From an uncultured Collinsella sp. (GTDB lineage Bacteria > Actinomycetota > Coriobacteriia > Coriobacteriales > Coriobacteriaceae), in the NCBI GenBank assembly GCA_900554985.1, contig USJQ01000014.1:1-11697 (forward strand): 11,697 nt of DNA. Reading direction: 5' to 3'. Every line of letters starts with the position of its first letter. Positions within the stretch are counted from its first letter, which is position 1. The translations under genes and the position numbers were made by a program. Shown here one piece after another: positions 1 through 5,221 of this stretch. The notes beneath the pieces are model-generated. The model saw only the letters and a program-made list of their open reading frames with translations. It was not told the origin of the DNA and did no database searches.

Positions 1-66
1 ACTAAACAAAAAGCGCCCTTACGACGGACACCTTCAAAGTCCTACGGTGCCGCCACAAGAGCGCTT
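1..66 (-). terminator. Intrinsic terminator or attenuator with long bipartite stem
   Basis: On the minus strand a 10-bp stem (66-57 with 20-11, one G-U pair) carries an upper stem and is followed directly by TTTTTGTTT. This has the form of a Rho-independent terminator. The stem is much longer than usual, so it may also be the body of a structured RNA. Confidence 0.5.
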
Positions 67-100
67 ACGCTGCCCCCATCCGGAGAAGGGAGCGTATGTC
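1..100 (-). ncRNA. Candidate structured small RNA or attenuated leader (about 100 nt)
   Basis: Read on the minus strand, a TACAAT box (112-107) is followed after about 7 nt by a compact sequence with two hairpins. The first pairs ACGCT (95-91) with AGCGT (71-67), extended by CCC/GGG across a one-base bulge. The second pairs AAGCGCTCTT (66-57) with AAGGGCGCTT (20-11), 10 bp with one U-G wobble. Above it a GU/GU internal loop leads to an upper stem of about 9 bp with one bulged C and a loop of about 13 nt. A U5-G-U3 tract follows. The wobble pairs form only in minus-strand RNA, which fixes the orientation. It is either a free sRNA ending at the edge or a leader with an intrinsic attenuator for a gene beyond position 1. 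I recognise no named RNA family, and no T-box, SRP or 6S signature. Confidence 0.42.
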
Positions 101-106
101 AGGCGT

Positions 107-112
107 ATTGTA
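107..112 (-). promoter_or_regulatory. -10 box TACAAT for the candidate minus-strand RNA
   Basis: TACAAT differs from the sigma-70 consensus at one position. The hexamers 17-19 bp upstream (around TTACTC/TTTACT) are poor -35 elements, so the promoter is supported mainly by the -10 and by the well-formed RNA that would begin about 7 nt later. Confidence 0.35.
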
Positions 113-133
113 ACCCGAGTCATCCGCGCGAGT

Positions 134-174
134 AAAACCACCACAAAGGTGCCTGTCCCCTTTATGGTGGTTTT
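134..174. terminator. REP-like hairpin, probable bidirectional terminator after pckA
   Basis: AAAACCACCA (134-143) pairs perfectly with TGGTGGTTTT (165-174). Inside, AAAGG (145-149) pairs with CCTTT (159-163), giving about 15 bp around a short loop. Because the outer arm begins AAAA and ends TTTT, RNA from either strand ends in a U-run, so it can stop minus-strand pckA transcripts, whose stop codon is 112 bp away. The minus strand reads GGGGACAGG across 160-152, sharing GGGGAC with the hairpins at 2010-2110. That suggests a dispersed repeat used as a terminator. Confidence 0.6.
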
Positions 175-285
175 GGGTCTGAGGCGACGCTAGTGTCGGA
201 GTCCCAACAAGCCGCGGCCGCGATGACGGGCGTCGGCGGGCACCCGAGCGTGCGGACCGGCGTCCTTGACGGAATCGGGCAGGTG

Positions 286-1860
286 CTAGTACTTCTTCTC
301 GAAGTTCTCCTCGAACATCACGGCCAAGTTATGTGCGGCCTCGTCGTAGCGCGCGGTACTCTGCCAGTATTGGCGCGGCACCAAAATGCCGTCGGGCACG
401 CCGTGGCACGTGGTGGGAATGTCGACGTTAAAGATGTCGTCGTGCACGAACTCGCTGTCCTCGATGGTGCCGTCGAGGGCGCGCGCGACCAGCGAGCGCG
501 TGTAGGCCAGCTCGATGCGATGACCCACGCCATAGCCGCCGCCGATCCAGCCGGTGTTGACCAGGTACACACGCGTGCGGCCGTCGGCAATGCGCTCGCC
601 GAGCATCTTGGCGTAAACCATGGGGTCGAGTGGCATAAACGGTTCGCCGAACAGCGAAGAGAACGTGGGCGTGGGCTCGGTGACGCCGACCTCGGTGCCG
701 GGAATCTTGGCCGTAAAGCCCGTCACAAAGTGGTACATGGCGGCGTCGGCCGTCAGACGCGAGATGGGCGGCAGCACGCCAAAAGCGTCGCAAGTCAGGA
801 ACAGCACGACACTCGGAGTGGTGCCCATGCCCTTAGTCCACGCGTTAGGAATGTGCTCCACGGGATAGGCCACGCGCGTATTGTGCGTGATCGAGATGTC
901 ATCGTAGTTGGGCTTGCGGTTCTCGTCGAGCACCACGTTTTCGCAGATCGCGCCAAAGCGGACAGCGTTGAAGATCTCGGGCTCGTGGAACGCGTCCAGG
1001 CCCTCGCACTTGGCGTAGCAGCCGCCCTCGATGTTGAAGATGCCCATGTCGGACCAGCCGTGCTCGTCGTCGCCGATCAGCAGGCGCGTGGGGTTGGCCG
1101 AAAGCGTGGTCTTGCCCGTGCCGGAGAGGCCAAAGAACACGGCCGTCTCGTGCGTGACGGGATCCATGCTGGCCGAGCAATGCATGGGCAGCACCTCGTC
1201 CTCGACGGGCAGCAGATAGTTCATGACGCTAAAGATCGACTTTTTAATCTCGCCGGAGTAGCCGGTGCCGGCGACCAGAATCACGCGTTCCTGGAAGTTG
1301 ATGACCACGGCGGCGCTGGAGTTGAGGCCCTTGATGGCAGGGTCGCACTGATAGCCGGGTGCGGCAAGGACGCAGAAGTCCGGCTCGCCGGTGCGCGCGA
1401 TTTCGCGGGCAAGCGGGCGGGCGAGCATCTGCTTAATGAAGAGCGCCTGGCTGGCACGCTCGCAGGCAACGAGCAGTCGACGCGTGTGGTTGCGGTCGGC
1501 GCCTGCCATGCCGCGGGTGACGAACACGTCGCGCTCGTTGAGATAGTCGACGATGCCGGCCTTGATGGCCTCATAGCTCTCGACGGACAGCGGGCGGTTG
1601 ACCGCGCCCCAGGCAATCTTGTCGTGAACATCGGGCGTGTCGGCGATAAAGCGATCGTTGGGCGAGCGACCAGTGCGCTCCCCCGTCTCGATCACCAGTG
1701 CGCCGTTGGAGGCCATGCGGCCTTCGTTGCGGCGGATAGCGTGCTCGACGAGCTCCGCGGCGGGTAGATCGACCAGTAGACGGGGCTGATTCTCGGCGGG
1801 ATCTTCGACCAGCGTAATACCAAAGTTGGACAAAACATCTGCAGGGGTAACACCAGGCAT
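286..1860 (-). CDS. pckA: Phosphoenolpyruvate carboxykinase (ATP)
   Basis: Catalyses oxaloacetate + ATP = PEP + ADP + CO2 in the cytosol. In anaerobes it can run in the carboxylating direction, fixing CO2 and making ATP. The 524-residue product is close to the family length (about 540 in E. coli). Visible motifs are ERTGRSPNDRF (61-71, substrate-binding Arg), GTGYSGEIKKSIF (198-210, with active-site lysines 206/207), H227 in MHCSASM (metal ligand), the P-loop GLSGTGKTTLS (244-254) and the acidic GDD at 263-265. These are features of the ATP class, not the GTP class. The ATG at 1860 is chosen because AAAGGAGG lies 4 nt upstream; the frame stays open 38 codons further up but without a better start. 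It is transcribed alone, divergent from the flippase gene, with operator-like palindromes upstream and a hairpin terminator downstream. Confidence 0.96.
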   Translation of the reverse strand: MPGVTPADVLSNFGITLVEDPAENQPRLLVDLPAAELVEHAIRRNEGRMASNGALVIETGERTGRSPNDRFIADTPDVHDKIAWGAVNRPLSVESYEAIKAGIVDYLNERDVFVTRGMAGADRNHTRRLLVACERASQALFIKQMLARPLAREIARTGEPDFCVLAAPGYQCDPAIKGLNSSAAVVINFQERVILVAGTGYSGEIKKSIFSVMNYLLPVEDEVLPMHCSASMDPVTHETAVFFGLSGTGKTTLSANPTRLLIGDDEHGWSDMGIFNIEGGCYAKCEGLDAFHEPEIFNAVRFGAICENVVLDENRKPNYDDISITHNTRVAYPVEHIPNAWTKGMGTTPSVVLFLTCDAFGVLPPISRLTADAAMYHFVTGFTAKIPGTEVGVTEPTPTFSSLFGEPFMPLDPMVYAKMLGERIADGRTRVYLVNTGWIGGGYGVGHRIELAYTRSLVARALDGTIEDSEFVHDDIFNVDIPTTCHGVPDGILVPRQYWQSTARYDEAAHNLAVMFEENFEKKY

Positions 1861-1901
1861 GGGGCCTCCTTTAAAAACGCGACACGTGGACGCGACGCGC
1901 A

Positions 1902-1917
1902 CTTTACTCACGTAAAG
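1902..1917. promoter_or_regulatory. Inverted repeat in the pckA leader/promoter region
   Basis: CTTTAC (1902-1907) and GTAAAG (1912-1917) form a 6-bp inverted repeat with a 4-bp spacer, 42 bp upstream of the pckA start. It could be an operator or a small leader hairpin. No regulator is identifiable from the sequence. Confidence 0.35.
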
Positions 1918-1934
1918 CCCGTTGTACCCGATAT

Positions 1935-1950
1935 GCAAAAACGTTTTTGC
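1935..1950. promoter_or_regulatory. Perfect 16-bp palindrome with central CG, LacI-family-like operator
   Basis: GCAAAAACGTTTTTGC is a perfect 16-bp palindrome 75 bp upstream of pckA. Even length with a central CG is the typical operator form of LacI/GalR-family repressors (compare PurR, GCAAACGTTTGC). It does not fit the CcpA cre consensus, because TG would have to lie six bases from the central CG and here it lies one or two bases further out. Its position suggests control of pckA, though the flippase lies divergently beyond it. Confidence 0.5.
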
Positions 1951-2009
1951 GGCAACGGCGAAGCGCCCGCCCAACGGTCAAAAATCGCAGGCAAGCGGCC
2001 TAGTCGTTA

Positions 2010-2047
2010 GGGACACTCTTGAACAGGCAACATTCAAGGAGTGTCCC
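2010..2047. repeat. REP-like hairpin 1 of an intergenic cluster
   Basis: GGGACACTC (2010-2018) plus TTGAA pairs with TTCAA plus GAGTGTCCC (2039-2047), 14 bp with a single bulged G and a 9-nt loop. On the minus strand it begins GGGGACACT. There is no T-run, so it is not an intrinsic terminator. The form resembles repetitive extragenic palindromes mobilised by RAYT (Y1-type) transposases; none is encoded in the window. Confidence 0.5.
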
Positions 2048-2052
2048 CGGAT

Positions 2053-2110
2053 GCCGGCACTTAGGGACGTTCCCAAAGTGCCGGCACATAAGGAACGTCC
2101 CCAAATGCCG
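2053..2110. repeat. REP-like hairpins 2 and 3, overlapping inverted pair
   Basis: GCCGGCACTT (2053-2062) pairs with AAGTGCCGGC (2076-2085) around an inner GGGA/TCCC. The right arm can instead pair with a second unit: CGGCA (2082-2086) with TGCCG (2106-2110). The two units are inverted relative to each other and share the core AGGRACGTYCC, so the block is a BIME-like pair of REPs with mutually exclusive folds. The minus strand again reads GGGGACGTT, at 2102-2094. Confidence 0.5.
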
Positions 2111-2178
2111 TCTACTGAATGGCGCCGCCGAAATTATCGAACAACCTGTTCAAAAACACGAACGAACACCGTCGCGTC

Positions 2179-2184
2179 TATACT
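2179..2184 (+). promoter_or_regulatory. Candidate -10 box TATACT for the flippase gene
   Basis: TATACT lies 29 bp upstream of the TTG start, leaving a leader of roughly 20 nt with the Shine-Dalgarno sequence AAAGGA. No good -35 hexamer is visible 16-18 bp upstream, so support is moderate. Confidence 0.35.
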
Positions 2185-3052
2185 AGAGCGCAGCAATAGA
2201 AAGGACTCCGCTTTGAGCATCACGCCCATCGATAGCATTCGCCGCGCCATCGCCCGCCGCAATGGCGTCGCCGACCCCACCGTATCGGACGGGGCGCACG
2301 GGCAGGGCGGACGCATCGAGAACGGCCTGTTCCCCGCATCGCACACCGCCGAGGAGCTCGCACGAATCCAAGAGCTAAGCCAGCGTAACGCCGGCGGTCC
2401 CGACAGCAGCCAGGCCACACGCCGTCGCCGCGAGCGCGATCGCCAGCCCGGCCCCATCCACCGCATGGTCAATGCCTGGTGGAACCGCCTGCTCGGAGCC
2501 GTCTACGGCGGCGGCTTCTCCACGCAAGAAGCCGAGTACGAAGATCACGCCACCCGTCGCGACTACCTTTGGAATACCCTGGGCACCGCCGTATGGGGCA
2601 TGGCGTTTCCGTTGCTCACCATCGTGTCCACACAGCTCGTGGGCGCCGAGGAGGCTGGCAAATTCTCCATCGCCTTTGTCACCGGCACGCTCATCATGAT
2701 CGCGTGCAACTACGGCGTGCGCAATTTCCAGGTCTCGGACATCGACGAAAAGACGTCCTTTGCCTCTTACCAGCTCAACCGCTGGATCTGCGGAGCGCTC
2801 GCGCTGGCATGCGGCCTGGTATACAGCAGCGCCCGCGGCTACGATGCGCAGATGGCCACAATCGGCCTGGGCGTCTACCTGTATAAGGTGATCGACGGCA
2901 TTGCCGACGTGTACGAGGGCCGCCTGCAGCAGGCCGACAAACTCTACCTGGCCGGCATGAGCCAAACGCTACGATCCGTCGGCGTCATCGCGGTCTTTAG
3001 CGTGGTACTGTTCCTCACGCGCAGCATGCCCATCGCCGCCATGGCCATGGGT

Positions 3053-3088
3053 GTTACCGCGATCGCCTCGCTCGTTCTGGTCACCGCG
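3053..3088 (+). repeat. 36-bp direct repeat, copy 1 (inside flippase gene)
   Basis: Encodes VTAIASLVLVTA in frame within a membrane segment. It matches 3495-3530 at 35 of 36 bases. The one difference (G3079 versus C3521) is synonymous. The copies are 442 bp apart, not a multiple of three. Confidence 0.95.
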
Positions 3089-3494
3089 CCGCTCGCCCTG
3101 CTCGAAACCGAAAAATCGCGCCGCGTGAGCCTGCGCGAGGTCGGTCACCTGTTTATCCAATGCGCCCCGCTTTTTGGCGCGCTGTTCCTGTTCAACCTTA
3201 TCGAGAGCATGCCCAAGTTCGTGATGGAAGGCACGCTGGCCTACAAGTATCAGCTGTACTTTAATGCCCTGTTCTTTCCGGCGCAGGCTATTTTGTTGAG
3301 CATTGGATTTATCTATAAACCGCAGCTCCTGCGTTTGTCGAGCATTTGGGCTAATCCTCGCAAGCGTCGTCGCTTTGACCTGATTATTGTTGCCGTTATG
3401 GCACTGATCGTGGTCATCACCAGCGTGTGCGCCGCATTTATGGCAGGTCCCGGTATTCCCCTCATGAGCTTCATGTACGGCCTCAATTTTGCGC

Positions 3495-3530
3495 GTTACC
3501 GCGATCGCCTCGCTCGTTCTCGTCACCGCG
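3495..3530 (+). repeat. 36-bp direct repeat, copy 2 (at the frameshift)
   Basis: Near-identical to 3053-3088 and encoding the same twelve residues, but in the +1 frame relative to the upstream reading frame. The flanks on both sides differ from those of copy 1, so the copied tract ends sharply. It occupies the place where the flippase frame breaks. Confidence 0.95.
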
Positions 3531-3820
3531 GCCATCGACTTTCTCTACGCCATCATCACGGTGCTGCGCCATGCCGGCGACGTCACCAAAATCTACCTGA
3601 TCTGCTTCGCCGTAAGCGTAGTGCTGCCGGTGATCCTGATCAACCTGCTGGGTCTGATGGGCGCCGTGGTGAGCTACCTAGCCATCATGGCCCTACTCCT
3701 GGTGCTGCTGATTATCGAATACGCCCACATCCGCCAACGCATCGAGCGCGACCGCAACCCGTACGGCGCCTAATTGGCGCAATGGGGGGTCTCGTTGCGG
3801 ACGATTTGCGACACGCAAAA

Positions 3821-3943
3821 CTAAGTAAGTAGACTTTTGCCGAATCCCTGACCACACCGGCAAAACACAAGTCAGTGACCTGCGGTTTTGTTGAGGCAAA
3901 TTTGCCGGCTGCTCGGCATTTCCAAACAAGTCTACTCACTTAG
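3821..3943. repeat. 123-bp nested palindrome, MITE-like element
   Basis: The terminal inverted repeats CTAAGTAAGTAGACTT (3821-3836) and AAGTCTACTCACTTAG (3928-3943) match at 15 of 16. Inside are further roughly concentric pairs: TGCCGA/TCGGCA (3838-3843, 3913-3918), CCGGC/GCCGG (3857-3861, 3904-3908), CAAAAC/GTTTTG (3861-3866, 3885-3890) and GTCA/TGAC at 3871-3879. The whole could fold as one long imperfect hairpin on either strand. It has no coding capacity and no clear target-site duplication. It looks like a small non-autonomous mobile repeat, but copy number cannot be judged from one window. Confidence 0.6.
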
Positions 3944-3963
3944 CCAGCGGGCAGCCCAAAAAG

Positions 3964-4003
3964 AACCGTCGCAACGTCGTTTGACTCCGTTGCGACGGTT
4001 TTT
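3964..4003. terminator. Strong bidirectional terminator between convergent genes
   Basis: AACCGTCGCAACG (3964-3976) and CGTTGCGACGGTT (3988-4000) form a perfect 13-bp stem with an 11-nt loop. TTTTT follows on the plus strand; on the minus strand the stem is followed by CTTTTT. It can end both the flippase transcript (plus) and the phosphatase transcript (minus). Confidence 0.85.
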
Positions 4004-4128
4004 CGAGCATTTTCGCACTGCCGAGGACGCAGACGTTCCTCATTTCTCGCGCTTACCGAGCAAGAAGGCGCTATTCTCCGAAAGTAGTCAAAAAAGCTCC
4101 GTCCCAAATTAGCTACCCTTTGCACCGA
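4004..4128. other. Non-coding stretch downstream of the phosphatase gene
   Basis: I see no convincing gene here. Near the right end the minus strand carries TAGCTAATTTGGGACGGAG followed by TTTTTT-type sequence with only a 4-bp AGCT stem, too weak to call a terminator. The same 19 bases recur with two differences at 6835-6853. Confidence 0.4.
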
Positions 4129-4968
4129 TTATTCGCCTGGGTTGATGTTCGCATAGAACTCGGCGCCGTCATCAAGGCGCAGGATACCGACGCGGCCGAA
4201 CTCGGAGCCGGTGGCGGCGGCGCAGTCGATATCGATGCGATCGGGCACGCCGGCGGTATCCTCGCCACCCAGGCGCACAATCTGCCCGCGGCCTGACTCC
4301 TCATCGAGCCCCGCCAGGCCGCCAACCTCGCAATAGCGCCCAAGCGACACCGTGGGCGTGTGGCCGCTCACCACGACCGGGCCCTCGCCCTCGGCAGAAA
4401 GCAGTCCCGTCGGCGCATCCCAATAGCCGTGACGAATCCACAGCAGGTCATCGGACGACTGCACCGCGAGCATCTGCTGCAGCAGCTCGCGATCGGCACC
4501 CACCGCTCCGACGCCATCGGCACAATCGACGCCATGCTCAAGTAAAAACGCGCGCGCCGCCTTCATCTCGATTCCAGCATGTACCAGCAGATACGGGCGC
4601 TCCTCGGTCTCGGCCACCGCGTAGAGCGGCAGCGCGGCCATCCATCGCACGAGCTCCTCGTATGCCTCAAATTCCATGTCGTTGAGCTGCTCGCGCGTCG
4701 TCCAGCCACCGTTGATATCCCAGGTCTCGGCATCGAGCGGATCCTGGCCAATGATGGCATCGAGCATGATCTGCTCGTGATTGCCCTTGAGAACGCGGGC
4801 GTTAGGCAGCGAGCGCACGAGCTTAATAACGCCGACCGGATCGGGCCCGCGATCAATCATGTCGCCCAGCACGTACAGCGTGTCGTCGGACGTCAACGAG
4901 ATCTTAGACAGGGCCTCGTCAAGCGCACGCACGTGCCCGTGAGCATCAGATGTCACATAGATCGCCAT
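4129..4968 (-). CDS. PPP-type metallophosphatase (Ser/Thr phosphatase or Ap4A hydrolase-like)
   Basis: A 279-residue calcineurin-like phosphoesterase of the PPP superfamily, cytosolic, with a two-metal active site. Visible ligands in order are D8 and H10 in SDAHGH (the usual first motif is GDxHG, here SDAHG), D36 in GDMIDRG (35-41), N63-H64 in GNHE, H130 in LLVHAG and H203 in SGHTP. These match lambda-phosphatase/PrpA-like protein phosphatases and symmetric Ap4A hydrolases. The DRG motif and length favour a bacterial PPP phosphatase, but the substrate cannot be assigned. The ATG at 4968 has AAGGAG 9 nt upstream. The gene stands alone on the minus strand, with a promoter at 5072-5044 and the bidirectional terminator at 3964-4003. 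It is divergent from the antiporter gene. Confidence 0.9.
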   Translation of the reverse strand: MAIYVTSDAHGHVRALDEALSKISLTSDDTLYVLGDMIDRGPDPVGVIKLVRSLPNARVLKGNHEQIMLDAIIGQDPLDAETWDINGGWTTREQLNDMEFEAYEELVRWMAALPLYAVAETEERPYLLVHAGIEMKAARAFLLEHGVDCADGVGAVGADRELLQQMLAVQSSDDLLWIRHGYWDAPTGLLSAEGEGPVVVSGHTPTVSLGRYCEVGGLAGLDEESGRGQIVRLGGEDTAGVPDRIDIDCAAATGSEFGRVGILRLDDGAEFYANINPGE

Positions 4969-5018
4969 GGTACGCCTCTCCTTGCATTGCGGCCGAAGCC
5001 CGGTGCCGCAACTAAAAC

Positions 5019-5029
5019 TTCAAGTTGAA
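5019..5029. promoter_or_regulatory. Palindrome TTCAAGTTGAA in the phosphatase leader
   Basis: An 11-bp perfect palindrome about 10-20 bp downstream of the predicted phosphatase transcription start, positioned as a repressor site would be. The regulator is unknown. Confidence 0.3.
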
Positions 5030-5043
5030 CTTAAACGTTACCC

Positions 5044-5072
5044 ATTGTACTCCGTTGCAATAAAGCTGGAAA
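5044..5072 (-). promoter_or_regulatory. Sigma-70-type promoter of the phosphatase gene
   Basis: On the minus strand, TTTCCA (5072-5067) is separated by exactly 17 bp from TACAAT (5049-5044). The -10 matches at five of six positions and the -35 at four of six. The predicted leader is about 70 nt. The palindrome GGAAAGGGTTTCC (5068-5080) overlaps the -35. Confidence 0.55.
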
Positions 5073-5080
5073 GGGTTTCC
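5068..5080. promoter_or_regulatory. Palindrome GGAAAGGGTTTCC overlapping the -35
   Basis: A 5-bp inverted repeat around GGG (13 bp) covers the -35 of the phosphatase promoter and lies 140 bp upstream of the divergent antiporter gene. It could be a repressor site for either gene; inference only. Confidence 0.3.
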
Positions 5081-5093
5081 GAGCAGAGGCAAA

Positions 5094-5106
5094 GACGGCA
5101 GCCGTC
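5094..5106. promoter_or_regulatory. Palindrome GACGGCAGCCGTC between divergent genes
   Basis: A perfect 6-bp inverted repeat around one A. There is no T-run, so it is not a terminator. It sits between the phosphatase promoter and the antiporter start and may be a protein-binding site. GC-rich palindromes of this size also occur by chance. Confidence 0.25.
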
Positions 5107-5221
5107 TATGACGACATCGCGCACCCCCGCAACCTAACCCCATAAACCCACCATCTTTGGGTACAAATAACCGCAGACAACTGACCGTGCCACGCCAACC
5201 ACCCAGGAGCGGACACCATCC

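Larger units (their letters stand above)
2213..3773 (+). pseudogene. Polysaccharide/lipid flippase (MOP/Wzx-like), frameshifted near 3490
   Basis: A membrane protein of the polysaccharide-export flippase type, expected to move lipid-linked glycans across the membrane. The start is TTG at 2213 with AAAGGA 7 nt upstream; in-frame codons further up run through the repeat cluster and are unlikely to be coding. An arginine-rich soluble N-terminus of about 100 residues precedes hydrophobic segments (first around WGMAFPLLTIVSTQLVG). The frame is coherent to about 3487 (YGLNF). It then becomes a 114-residue Arg/His-rich tail ending at 3832. The membrane-like continuation (VTAAIDFLYAIITVLR through NPYGA, stop 3771-3773) is in the +1 frame, so one base is gained or two are lost. 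The break coincides with a 36-bp copy of 3053-3088. With the shift repaired the product would be about 519 residues. It may be a true pseudogene, a phase-variable gene or an assembly error. The substrate cannot be told. Confidence 0.75.

Noticed and set aside
1..66. T-box antiterminator suggested by GGCGGCACCG on the minus strand
   Set aside because: The conserved AGGGTGGNACCGCG block is not present and there is room for only about 100 nt, far short of a T-box leader.
193..1767. A 524-codon plus-strand open frame over pckA
   Set aside because: It is antisense to a clear PEP carboxykinase gene; its composition is typical of a GC-driven shadow frame and it has no ribosome-binding site.
1935..1950. 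The palindrome as a CcpA cre site
   Set aside because: The TG/CA bases required six positions from the central CG are not there.
2139..2151. GAACAACCTGTTC as a LexA/SOS box
   Set aside because: The half-sites GAAC and GTTC are 5 bases apart; the Gram-positive LexA consensus needs 4. The downstream gene is not an SOS gene.
1922..2212. Upstream extension of the flippase reading frame by 97 codons
   Set aside because: It runs through the LacI-like palindrome and the REP-like hairpins; the TTG at 2213 has a proper Shine-Dalgarno sequence and a -10 box just upstream.
3888..4112. Plus-strand 74-codon frame between convergent genes
   Set aside because: It starts inside the nested palindrome and reads through the strong bidirectional terminator; no ribosome-binding site or recognisable family.
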